Source of the DNA: a virus
Direction: 5' to 3' (one strand)
Virus record (IMG/VR): IMGVR_UViG_3300042564_002819
Coordinates: 186,001 to 250,000 of that record
Length of the DNA stretch: 64,000 nucleotides
The notes under the pieces were generated by a model. The model was not told the DNA's origin and ran no database searches. It saw only the letters and a program-made list of their open reading frames with translations. The position numbers were made by a program, and so were the translations under genes. This document shows, in pieces, positions 44,026 through 51,657 of this stretch. The first letter of the stretch is position 1. Every line of letters starts with the position of its first letter.

Positions 44026-45186
44026 ATGCGATTTAATGAAATTTCAGTGACCGAAGCCACAGTAGACAACATTAGAGTGATAAGACAGCTGACCAATGCT
44101 ATTTGGAGCAGTATACCTGAAGTGCCTGAAGGTACAGTTCGTGATGTGTATCTAAGTCAACTCAGTGGCTTTGATAGAATATACAACATGTATAAGGATC
44201 ACAGTAAGTTCAGTAAGCCGTTTGCTGTTATGGAAACTACAAAGCTTCGCATTGTTAATGATCCTGAATACCAAGATCGTTACTACAAAAAGGAGCAAGG
44301 TGTTTGGGGATATCACAGTTCAAACGATAACCTATTGTTGGTGTGGTTAGACAATATAAGAGACAGTCTGGGCTACTCACCGGACAGTCATGCTCGCAGT
44401 ACACTGGCACACGAAATACGACATCTGTTCCAGTACGCACTGTATCCCAAGTACTTTAACGATCGTCAAGCGTTTTCTAAACCCTATGAAAGTCAGCAGA
44501 TTGAAATTGATGCTGTGTGGAGTCAGCTGTTAGGATCCGAACTTGACGTAGAAGATTATAGAGGTTATCCTCAAGACTTTGTTGAAGAAGTAATCAATCA
44601 GCTAACAGCTAGAAAAAAATTGAGTAATCGAGAAATCGAACACTACCGACGCAAAACTATAAAATACTATCGTCAGTTCTTTGACGAGAATACCGAAGCA
44701 GAATGGCGTAGGCTAATTGCTAACTGGGGCCGAGAAGTACAAAAGCACAGCCACTATTCAGTTGAAAACTTTGTTGGCGATGTAATGCAAGAGCTAGATG
44801 ACTACATTGAATACAAAATCAACAATCCAAAAATCAAACAACAGGTATTAGATTACTACGCTGGCGAAACACGCAAAGAATATAAAAAGCTATCGTCAGG
44901 TCACAGACAGAATCGCAAGAGAATGGCTGCAATTGAACGTTTAGTTCCTGTATGGCAAAAAATTGTTGATCAGTATCATGATCAATGGTTTGACCCTAAG
45001 GTCAGCAGTGTTAAACTAACGATGCAGATACTCGGTGACATGAGAGACAGCATGGACCAGATTGCCGGCTCGGATTATGATTTGAGAGGTAAACTTTCAG
45101 CATGGTTTGGCAACATGACTAGAGAAAGAATTGCTAACTCACGTGAATGGTCTAAGGCACCACCGACTCCGGGAAACAGTCAATGA
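44026..45186 (+). CDS. Zincin-like metalloprotease with capsid-targeting-like leader
   Basis: 386 residues. MRFNEISVTEA resembles the short N-terminal capsid-targeting tag of T4 internal proteins. STLAHEIRHLFQYAL near residue 124 is a HExxH zinc-binding site; the rest is helical and charged. If packaged it could be injected to cut a host protein. Overlaps the next gene by 4 bases. Confidence 0.65.
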   Translation: MRFNEISVTEATVDNIRVIRQLTNAIWSSIPEVPEGTVRDVYLSQLSGFDRIYNMYKDHSKFSKPFAVMETTKLRIVNDPEYQDRYYKKEQGVWGYHSSNDNLLLVWLDNIRDSLGYSPDSHARSTLAHEIRHLFQYALYPKYFNDRQAFSKPYESQQIEIDAVWSQLLGSELDVEDYRGYPQDFVEEVINQLTARKKLSNREIEHYRRKTIKYYRQFFDENTEAEWRRLIANWGREVQKHSHYSVENFVGDVMQELDDYIEYKINNPKIKQQVLDYYAGETRKEYKKLSSGHRQNRKRMAAIERLVPVWQKIVDQYHDQWFDPKVSSVKLTMQILGDMRDSMDQIAGSDYDLRGKLSAWFGNMTRERIANSREWSKAPPTPGNSQ

Positions 45187-46040
45187 GATACAGTGAAATT
45201 GCAGAACGCAAACAGCAACGCACAGAAATTATGTATCACGGTACCAGCAGTAATCTTGTGCCCAGCATACTAAAGAATGGGCTGTTGGCTGCTCCACCAA
45301 AGAAAACATATGATATTGATACCTACGGTGCTTCGACTGCTAGTATGGGCGGAGTATATGTTACGCCCTCGAGAGAATACGCAGAGGAAATATCAAGAGA
45401 GTCTGCAGAAACACACGGCGGCAAACCTGCAATGGTAACCATACAGTATGTTAGAGGCAGTGCTGATCTTGACGAGGATGATATTGTTGCTGCAATAAGT
45501 CAAGCTGCTAGTGATGTAATGCGTCGTCTTTCTCAGAAAGCACCTGCCCAAGCTGCAACTAGAGATTTTGATACACAACAGACTGCACAGCCCGATCCGC
45601 TGTCACAGTACAGTTCGTTGAGTTATCCACAAGAAGGTTGGGCGACTGACCGAATGATACGTAACAAGAAAGCGTATGCTGTGGAGATAGCAAAACAATC
45701 AATACAGCAATTAAGCAAGAAGTCAAAGCCAAGACGCACTGCATATGATTTAATTGTACAGATTGCCGCAGGATTGCTTGACCAAGCTGCACAGGAATCG
45801 GATGTGAGAGAACGTTGGAATATGATACGTTTTGGTGCGTATGACGTAGTAAGACAAAACATGGAAGAGCCATTAGGACAACTAATGCGACAGATATCTC
45901 CAGATGTGGCAGGACAGGATAGTGAAGCACCTAGAAGAATCAACAGAGACGTTAAGTTCAGCGGCAAGACCAAGATAGTTAAAATAGAAGTAGGTGATCA
46001 AGTGATTTACCCAAGAGGACAACGTAATGAGATACAATGA
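45183..46040 (+). CDS. ADP-ribosyltransferase-fold protein with capsid-targeting-like leader
   Basis: 285 residues. MRYSEIAERK leader, then IMYHGTSSNLVPSILKNGLL near residue 16 and GGVYVTPSREYAEEIS near 56. The H-G-T-S ... L-x-x-G-L ... G-V-Y-V-T order is typical of ADP-ribosyltransferase/KptA-like folds. T4 packages an ADP-ribosyltransferase (Alt) in its head, a close analogy. NAD use and target are inference. Confidence 0.6.
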   Translation: MRYSEIAERKQQRTEIMYHGTSSNLVPSILKNGLLAAPPKKTYDIDTYGASTASMGGVYVTPSREYAEEISRESAETHGGKPAMVTIQYVRGSADLDEDDIVAAISQAASDVMRRLSQKAPAQAATRDFDTQQTAQPDPLSQYSSLSYPQEGWATDRMIRNKKAYAVEIAKQSIQQLSKKSKPRRTAYDLIVQIAAGLLDQAAQESDVRERWNMIRFGAYDVVRQNMEEPLGQLMRQISPDVAGQDSEAPRRINRDVKFSGKTKIVKIEVGDQVIYPRGQRNEIQ

Positions 46041-47292
46041 TATTAAAATCATATTAGAATACGATAGATCTCGAACTGTGCAACGCTTTGGTGATAAAAT
46101 CTCTGCAAGGGCAAAGTCAGAACCTACACTGCGTGGAATAAACCCTGATTCAGTAATAGATACTGTTATGCAGGAAATAGAACAAAGTGATCCTACAGCC
46201 AATAAACAATACGTTGTGTGGATGGCCACACAGTATATAAAAGGACAACTAAAGTTTGAAGACATCTACAAACTCAAAGCGGACCTAACACAGTTTTCTG
46301 ATCCTAAGTTTAGATCAGAAATGAAACGTAGAAACATCACAGCCGACATCAATCAGTATACTCCTAGAGGATTAGCGGATCTTGTTACAAAACTATCCTC
46401 TACAGATATTGCACAACCAGATGACACTGACACCGCAGTCGAAGGTGCAAAAGTATTGTATGATGGACCGTTGGGCAAGCTGGTCATTCCGGAAACTGAA
46501 GCGGCCAGTTGTGCTTTGGGTAGCGGAACTCGTTGGTGCACCGCAGCAGACAAAAACAACATGTTCAATACCTACAGCAGTCAAGGTCCGTTGTACATTT
46601 GGTTTGAACGTAAGAATAAAAGCATTGGCAAGAAGTTTCAGTTTCATTTTGAAAGTGGCCAGTTTATGGACGCACAGGATTCACCTATCAGTGGGGAAAT
46701 ATTAGATTACTTTGCTAATCAGAATCCGGTAACTGCTAAACTGTTCAAGCAAAAGAATCCGCAGATGTATGAGTTGGTGCAGGATTGGGCTGACTATCAA
46801 GAGCGTGAACCAGATGATGATGGCGATCGTCCGTACGACGACGCACTGGAAGATCTAGAAGTAGAAAATTTCATTCCAATGCTAACAGACGAACAGTTGT
46901 TGGCACTGTTGAAAAAATATCGTTACGTTACTGATCTAAGAAAAATGGTATTGCGTGTAATTGACAGCAGCAGGCCTGCATTATCAATGGAATTGAGTAC
47001 AAAATCTCCTGCCTCGGCATATGACTACGCAAAACGCAATCCTGGAAAGGTTTCGGATGAACACATTAAGCTGATAGCCAGCGATCCGAAAACTGCTTAT
47101 TTCTATGCACAGTACGAACTCAAAGGGCCTTTTCCTGAGGGCGAAGCTGCTATTGCAACAGAACCTTCTTACTCATTCTATTATGCAGATAAGGTATTGA
47201 ATGGCAGATTCCCTGCAGGAGAACCAGCAATGAAGACTAGACCCGAGACTTGGAATCAATATCAAAAGTATATTGCTAAGTCTGGTTCTTAG
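46027..47292 (+). CDS. Large phage protein with GTRWCTA motif
   Basis: 421 residues. MRYNDIKIILEYD leader, then ASCALGSGTRWCTAADKNNM near residue 159, followed by LYIWFERKN and FQFHFESGQFMDAQD. I know this domain from many large phages, where its function is not established. Two related segments near 350-410 (E-L-K-G-P-F-P-E-G-E-A / V-L-N-G-R-F-P-A-G-E-P) are short repeats. Confidence 0.6.
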   Translation: MRYNDIKIILEYDRSRTVQRFGDKISARAKSEPTLRGINPDSVIDTVMQEIEQSDPTANKQYVVWMATQYIKGQLKFEDIYKLKADLTQFSDPKFRSEMKRRNITADINQYTPRGLADLVTKLSSTDIAQPDDTDTAVEGAKVLYDGPLGKLVIPETEAASCALGSGTRWCTAADKNNMFNTYSSQGPLYIWFERKNKSIGKKFQFHFESGQFMDAQDSPISGEILDYFANQNPVTAKLFKQKNPQMYELVQDWADYQEREPDDDGDRPYDDALEDLEVENFIPMLTDEQLLALLKKYRYVTDLRKMVLRVIDSSRPALSMELSTKSPASAYDYAKRNPGKVSDEHIKLIASDPKTAYFYAQYELKGPFPEGEAAIATEPSYSFYYADKVLNGRFPAGEPAMKTRPETWNQYQKYIAKSGS

Positions 47293-47623
47293 GACTTAAT
47301 GGAAGTATTCCTGAGCTAGCTCTGTTAATAAGATCATAGTAGGATTGTTTTAGAGGAATACCGGCTGCATCTAAGTGATAGGCAGCTTCTTTAAGTGCAG
47401 CTAGCAGTTCTGGAGCACAAGCTATTAATTTTATATTGGCTTCTTGGTATTCGTTGGACAGCACGGGTTTGATATTGCTGTCACGCAATATTCCGGGCAT
47501 AACAGAAGTTGAATCCACAGTTAGTCGAGGATATGCCAATGGTATTACTGCAACCAAGTATCCTTCTCTGTCTACTATTACTCCGTTTTCTTGATCAATA
47601 ATAGTCCATGGCAACGGACTCAT
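47276..47623 (-). CDS. Unknown protein, reverse strand
   Basis: About 115 residues from the ATG at 47623 (MSPLPWTIIDQENGVIVDRE). LIACAPELLAALKEAAYHLD near residue 65 is a block common in small phage proteins. It overlaps the end of the 46027 gene by 17 bases. A perfect TATAAATA late promoter lies 29 bases upstream. Confidence 0.6.
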   Translation of the reverse strand: MSPLPWTIIDQENGVIVDREGYLVAVIPLAYPRLTVDSTSVMPGILRDSNIKPVLSNEYQEANIKLIACAPELLAALKEAAYHLDAAGIPLKQSYYDLINRASSGILPLSPKNQT

Positions 47624-47651
47624 AGTATTGTTCTGAATAAAAAACATACAA

Positions 47652-47659
47652 TATTTATA
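47652..47659 (-). promoter_or_regulatory. T4-type late promoter (TATAAATA)
   Basis: Exact consensus on the minus strand, back to back with the plus-strand site at 47662. Confidence 0.65.
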
Positions 47660-47661
47660 GC

Positions 47662-47669
47662 GATAAATA
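47662..47669 (+). promoter_or_regulatory. T4-type late promoter (GATAAATA)
   Basis: 28 bases before the ATG at 47697, with AAGGAG between. Confidence 0.6.
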
Positions 47670-47696
47670 TGTGTACTCAACAAAGGAGATCTTATC

Positions 47697-47909
47697 ATGA
47701 GCACACTTAATCGCATCACAGTAGACCTTGAACTTGGACAAACAATTCTAGTAGGACCAAACAACAAGCCTGCACAGATTACTAAGATTGAATATCATCC
47801 AAAGTCTGGCGAGATCTCCCTTAACACAACTCGCGGACCCCGCAATGCTTTAACTTTTAAATTGCCCCTGGCTGAAGAGCTCGAAGACCCTGCGGATCGA
47901 TTTAGATAA
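47697..47909 (+). CDS. 70-residue unknown protein
   Basis: MSTLNRITVDLELGQTILVG, a small strand-rich protein. Strong AAGGAG and a late promoter. Function unknown. Confidence 0.6.
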   Translation: MSTLNRITVDLELGQTILVGPNNKPAQITKIEYHPKSGEISLNTTRGPRNALTFKLPLAEELEDPADRFR

Positions 47910-47910
47910 G

Positions 47911-47918
47911 GTAAATAC
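47911..47918 (+). promoter_or_regulatory. Late-promoter-like site (GTAAATAC)
   Basis: 4 bases before the ATG at 47922, so the position is doubtful. Confidence 0.25.
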
Positions 47919-47921
47919 ACT

Positions 47922-48167
47922 ATGAGAGTAGATGAAGTATTAACCCGTGAAGATGACGTAGAAGAATGGAAAGCCAGTAAAGAGCTTTGCAAATCTAGTC
48001 GTGGAAACAACTCTTTGGGTGCTTCAGCTTTGGCCAGCTGTAAGTCGCAAGGATATCGAAGACGAGATAGCAAAGTTAAACATACCATTGGTAAAAAGCG
48101 TCAGAATATATCCGGGCGAAAAATAAAAGGCAAAGCCTATGGCGGTCCGCTGCCTGACTGGAGTTAA
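47922..48167 (+). CDS. Basic internal-head-type protein
   Basis: 81 residues. MRVDEVLTRED leader then a very basic body (GYRRRDSKVKHTIGKKRQN) and CKSSRGNNSLGASALASCKS near residue 22. The combination of a targeting-like tag and a DNA-binding-like body suits an internal head protein. Confidence 0.55.
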   Translation: MRVDEVLTREDDVEEWKASKELCKSSRGNNSLGASALASCKSQGYRRRDSKVKHTIGKKRQNISGRKIKGKAYGGPLPDWS

Positions 48168-48169
48168 CT

Positions 48170-48697
48170 GTGAGCCGGGTCGGAAAATTCTTAATAACAC
48201 GGCCCACAGTTGATTTAGGATTTTTTAAACAGCAGGTTATATTGCTGTATGAAGAAACTCAAGCTGGTACTGCTGGTGTTTGCCTAACTTACCCTACTCA
48301 TCTTTGTTTAAAAGATATAGCATTGCAAATGGGAGTTGACTATCCTACAAAGCTTCATCCGATTTACAAAGGTGGTCCGATTGCTCAGTCATCGATAGTA
48401 ATGATTCACACAGATGAATTTATTACTGCTAACACTTTGCATACAGGTAAGGGTATAGACATATCATCAGACGACCTAATGATTCTAAAACTTTTGGAAG
48501 GCAACGAGCCAAAAAAGTTTAGATTGATTGCAGGAGGATGTCGATGGTTACCAGGACAGCTTGATCGAGAAATTGAAAGAGGATTTTGGTTAGTATCTAA
48601 TTTAAAAAAAGAAATAGCATTTGACTTAGATAAAGAACAACAGTGGAAGGCCGCAATCGAACATGCAAGTAGTGAGTTGGTTGCACAGTATTTTTAG
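48170..48697 (+). CDS. UPF0301 (AlgH/YqgE) family protein
   Basis: 175 residues with GTG start. LITRPTVDLGFFKQQVILLY at the N-terminus, HPIYKGGPIAQSSIVMIHTD near residue 63 and AGGCRWLPGQLDREIERGFW near 121 match the L-x-x-P ... F-x-x-x-V-I-L-L ... G-G-P ... W-x-x-G-Q-L-E family pattern. A bacterial family rarely noted in phages; function poorly known. Confidence 0.75.
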   Translation: MSRVGKFLITRPTVDLGFFKQQVILLYEETQAGTAGVCLTYPTHLCLKDIALQMGVDYPTKLHPIYKGGPIAQSSIVMIHTDEFITANTLHTGKGIDISSDDLMILKLLEGNEPKKFRLIAGGCRWLPGQLDREIERGFWLVSNLKKEIAFDLDKEQQWKAAIEHASSELVAQYF

Positions 48698-48705
48698 AGG
48701 TAATT

Positions 48706-49056
48706 ATGAAAAAAACAATAGCAGCACTACTAATAGCAACATCACCTGCACTAGCCCAAGAAGAAGAAAATCCATTTGGCACTGTACTGGAAGTACATGT
48801 TAAAGGATATTGTGCAACCAAGGGCGTGGGATATCTAAATGAAAGAAAGATATCTTACGGGGAAACACCTTTATTTTATGCAAATGGTGCATCAATTTTA
48901 GTCAACGAAGACAATTCAACGGTTGACTCACCCGGTACTCTCATAGTATTATCTAACCAAAGCACAGGAACAATGAGTGTTGCTATGCTTTACCCAGATG
49001 GAGTAGCTTGTGAGATATTAACTGGAATAGATTTCACACCGTACATAGAAAAATGA
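48706..49056 (+). CDS. Exported protein of unknown function
   Basis: 116 residues. MKKTIAALLIATSPALAQ is a signal peptide. The mature part has strands and two Cys that could form a disulphide. AGAGG precedes the ATG. Likely periplasmic. Confidence 0.6.
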   Translation: MKKTIAALLIATSPALAQEEENPFGTVLEVHVKGYCATKGVGYLNERKISYGETPLFYANGASILVNEDNSTVDSPGTLIVLSNQSTGTMSVAMLYPDGVACEILTGIDFTPYIEK

Positions 49057-49075
49057 AATAGAAAGAACTTAAAAA

Positions 49076-49606
49076 ATGTCAGACACATTGCTTATTAACG
49101 CAGACGGCCAGCCAGTTAGTCTAGTGCCTCTAAGTGCGGTAAGCTGGAAAGAAGCAATCCTATATATGTACCACGACAAGTGCGATGTATTGGAATGGTA
49201 CGACGATTGGGTTGTGCATTCGGCTAATTGGGAAACAAAAGTCCCGGCGGTAATCATGCTACGTGATTACCTACGCAGAAACACATCACCACGCTTCTCG
49301 AAGAGCAATGTGTATCTGCGTGACCTTTATACTTGCCAATACTGCAATACTAAAGTGACCAACAAGACTGCAACCATGGACCACGTAATTCCTTTGAGTC
49401 GTGGCGGAAAAACCAGTTGGGAAAATATTATCACAGCTTGTGCTCCGTGCAACAGTCGCAAAGCTAACTTTAGTCGCATGAAGCCTAACTACAAGCCGTA
49501 TCAACCGGGCTACTACGAATTAGTTCGCAAGCGTAAGCAAATGCCATTTGATGTCAAGCACGAAAGCTGGTATCAATGGTTAGGGCTTGATGACGTAATA
49601 GCGTAG
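49076..49606 (+). CDS. HNH endonuclease
   Basis: 176 residues. YTCQYCNTKVTNKTATMDHV near residue 84 and IPLSRGGKTSWENIITACAP then CNSRKANF give the zinc Cys pairs and the H-N-H residues. Such genes are common in T4-like phages as homing or processing nucleases. It is flanked by unrelated small genes, consistent with insertion. Confidence 0.85.
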   Translation: MSDTLLINADGQPVSLVPLSAVSWKEAILYMYHDKCDVLEWYDDWVVHSANWETKVPAVIMLRDYLRRNTSPRFSKSNVYLRDLYTCQYCNTKVTNKTATMDHVIPLSRGGKTSWENIITACAPCNSRKANFSRMKPNYKPYQPGYYELVRKRKQMPFDVKHESWYQWLGLDDVIA

Positions 49607-49608
49607 AA

Positions 49609-50019
49609 TCAACGCATCCAGGCAACACGCTTGCCGGATGCAACTCTACGATCATATTCTTCAGCTGACGACGGAAATCTCCAAGCCCAAATAGCTACCA
49701 ACGCTAAGAATATACCTGAATAAATTACAGCCTTGATGTTCCCTGTTGATAGCCAAGTTATCAACAGGGTGCTTCCCATTGTGACCAACATAAAGTATTT
49801 TAATTTCTGCGGGAATATTCTTTTTTCTTCCCATCCTCGCAGGAATGGTCCAAACAGTTTATGACTGTATATCCAACGATGCATACGATCACTGCTACGA
49901 GCAAAACAATATGCAGCACCAACAGCAGGTGTACTCCAAGGAATGCCGGGTGTAACCACACCAATATATGCAATTCCTAGTAATAATATCCCTAGACTAA
50001 ACCACAGTGTTTTTTTCAT
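49609..50019 (-). CDS. DUF454 (YbaN-like) membrane protein
   Basis: 136 residues from the ATG at 50019. IAYIGVVTPGIPWSTPAVGA then AYCFARSSDRMHRWIYSHKL near residue 33 is the DUF454 signature. Three or more membrane helices. Start chosen because the family begins here; an in-frame ATG at 50109 runs through the next gene. Confidence 0.7.
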   Translation of the reverse strand: MKKTLWFSLGILLLGIAYIGVVTPGIPWSTPAVGAAYCFARSSDRMHRWIYSHKLFGPFLRGWEEKRIFPQKLKYFMLVTMGSTLLITWLSTGNIKAVIYSGIFLALVAIWAWRFPSSAEEYDRRVASGKRVAWMR

Positions 50020-50164
50020 TGTTATTTTTTTCTTTTCGATGAACTGTGGTATCGTAATAATCAAATACACCGTAAACTGTGTATATTCTAATAATGCCCA
50101 TCTCAGCAAAAGATTCTTCTGCTAAAATCCAATCATTCCAACATTCTTTAATAAATTTCCACAT
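49997..50164 (-). CDS. 55-residue small protein
   Basis: MWKFIKECWNDWILAEESFA then VYGVFDYYDTTVHRKEKNNN. It overlaps the start of the DUF454 gene by 23 bases. TTAAATAC, a late-promoter-like site, lies just upstream. Function unknown. Confidence 0.5.
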   Translation of the reverse strand: MWKFIKECWNDWILAEESFAEMGIIRIYTVYGVFDYYDTTVHRKEKNNNEKNTVV

Positions 50165-50175
50165 ACTGTATTTAA

Positions 50176-50183
50176 CATAAATA
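50176..50183 (+). promoter_or_regulatory. T4-type late promoter (CATAAATA)
   Basis: 19 bases before the ATG at 50202. Confidence 0.5.
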
Positions 50184-50201
50184 ATTCATAGGAGAGTTGT
50201 T

Positions 50202-50432
50202 ATGGAAGATGATGTAATCAAGGTTAATGTTGCACTTTTTATGCGTTTGTTAGAGCTTGCTAGAGAAGATGTCAAAGATGATATGAGTTTGCATTTTGTT
50301 ACTGAAATAGTCACACGACTCAGTCAAGACCGTGTTGTAACCATGGATGATTATGATAACATTCTTGCTTACATGAACAAGAATAAAAAGAGTGATGAAT
50401 TAGAGACTATCAAGCGACTAGGCGGAATATAA
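50202..50432 (+). CDS. Conserved-looking T4-like phage protein
   Basis: 76 residues. LFMRLLELAREDVKDDMSLH then VVTMDDYDNILAYMN; I recall this pattern in marine T4-like phages without a function. AGGAG upstream, coupled to the next gene (TAATG). Confidence 0.55.
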   Translation: MEDDVIKVNVALFMRLLELAREDVKDDMSLHFVTEIVTRLSQDRVVTMDDYDNILAYMNKNKKSDELETIKRLGGI

Positions 50433-50737
50433 TGAGAGCAACTGATGTAATTAGAAGTGTATTAGATTTAATTGATCAAATGGATACAGGTAGTGGTCAT
50501 CGTCAGAACCCTCCCGAACTGTTACCCACATACAACGATGATGGAGAATTGGTATCTCGATTCCGTCAAATATATCAAATACTGGACAATCGAGATTCAC
50601 CAACACAGTACAGCAATACACCTAATGAGGTTGTAACTGATGTTGCTAGTGTAACAACTGATGTAGGCGGCGGTCCTAACGGTATCAAACATCCAGATGA
50701 TATACGTGTTAAAGATCCACAAGGATACAGACAATGA
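50432..50737 (+). CDS. Unknown 101-residue protein
   Basis: MRATDVIRSVLDLIDQMDTG has a leader that weakly resembles the targeting tag. Disordered middle rich in Pro, Asp and Gly. Overlaps the next gene by 4 bases. Confidence 0.5.
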   Translation: MRATDVIRSVLDLIDQMDTGSGHRQNPPELLPTYNDDGELVSRFRQIYQILDNRDSPTQYSNTPNEVVTDVASVTTDVGGGPNGIKHPDDIRVKDPQGYRQ

Positions 50738-51654
50738 GTGCAAACGGAATTAGCAATCTTGCAACAAAAGAACTAAGACAAAAAGCCAAACTTGAATTAG
50801 CTGCCGTTGAACGTGCTGCTGACGGTCGTAGATCAGTCTATGATTTATCCGAATTGCCTACAAAATATGTTGGAAACACTGTGGTAAACAATCTCAACAG
50901 TGGCGGACTAGTACTAGGACGTCCTTGGAGTTCTACTGAAACTCCTAACTTGTTCTCAGGGTTGGCCATATGGTATGACACAGCTACAGCATCAACTATC
51001 AACGGTGGTACATTCTCAGATGGCACTACTGTTACCGCATTAACCAACAGAGCAACTGGTACAAATGGTGCTGGAGGTGGTACTGGACGAGAGCCAACAG
51101 TGCAGAATGGTGTGGGTGATACACTCAACGGTTATCCTGTGATTAGATTTGCCACAGCCACTACATACGATAATATTAGATTTACCACCAATGCCTTTGA
51201 CAATGCCACAGGATGGACTGTGGTTATGTTAGCAAAAACAGTTATCACAGGGGGATTCAACCCTGCCTTGTTTATGATAACTGATTCTTCACAAGTCAGT
51301 ATAACTGGAGTTAGATATTTTGGCGGCAGTCAATTTATATTCTATACCCCTGCGGGATCAGCCAATGTAGCCAGCAGTATAGATCCAGACGGCACTTGGA
51401 AGATTATCACAATGCGTTACGATAGCACAGCAGCCGTGGCCAGTAGATGTACGTTTAGATGGGCTAAGGTAGCAAGAACTGTGACCAACGGTGGCACACC
51501 ACCAAGTGGAACTGTTCCGGCCACAGCGACCTATGTTGAAACTATGAGTGCATTTGACGGCGACCTTGCAGAACAAGTAGCTTACAACCGTGCGTTGTCA
51601 GACGCAGAAATCACAGCCCTAGAAGACTACCTCAGCAGCAAATGGGGAGTATAA
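50734..51654 (+). CDS. LamG/concanavalin-like adhesin
   Basis: 306 residues. After a helical N-terminal part, the region from about residue 70 is a strand-rich lectin-like fold ending in AEQVAYNRALSDAEITALED, the characteristic LamG/ConA-like C-terminal segment. It likely binds host surface sugars as part of a fibre. Confidence 0.65.
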   Translation: MSANGISNLATKELRQKAKLELAAVERAADGRRSVYDLSELPTKYVGNTVVNNLNSGGLVLGRPWSSTETPNLFSGLAIWYDTATASTINGGTFSDGTTVTALTNRATGTNGAGGGTGREPTVQNGVGDTLNGYPVIRFATATTYDNIRFTTNAFDNATGWTVVMLAKTVITGGFNPALFMITDSSQVSITGVRYFGGSQFIFYTPAGSANVASSIDPDGTWKIITMRYDSTAAVASRCTFRWAKVARTVTNGGTPPSGTVPATATYVETMSAFDGDLAEQVAYNRALSDAEITALEDYLSSKWGV

Positions 51655-51657
51655 CCT

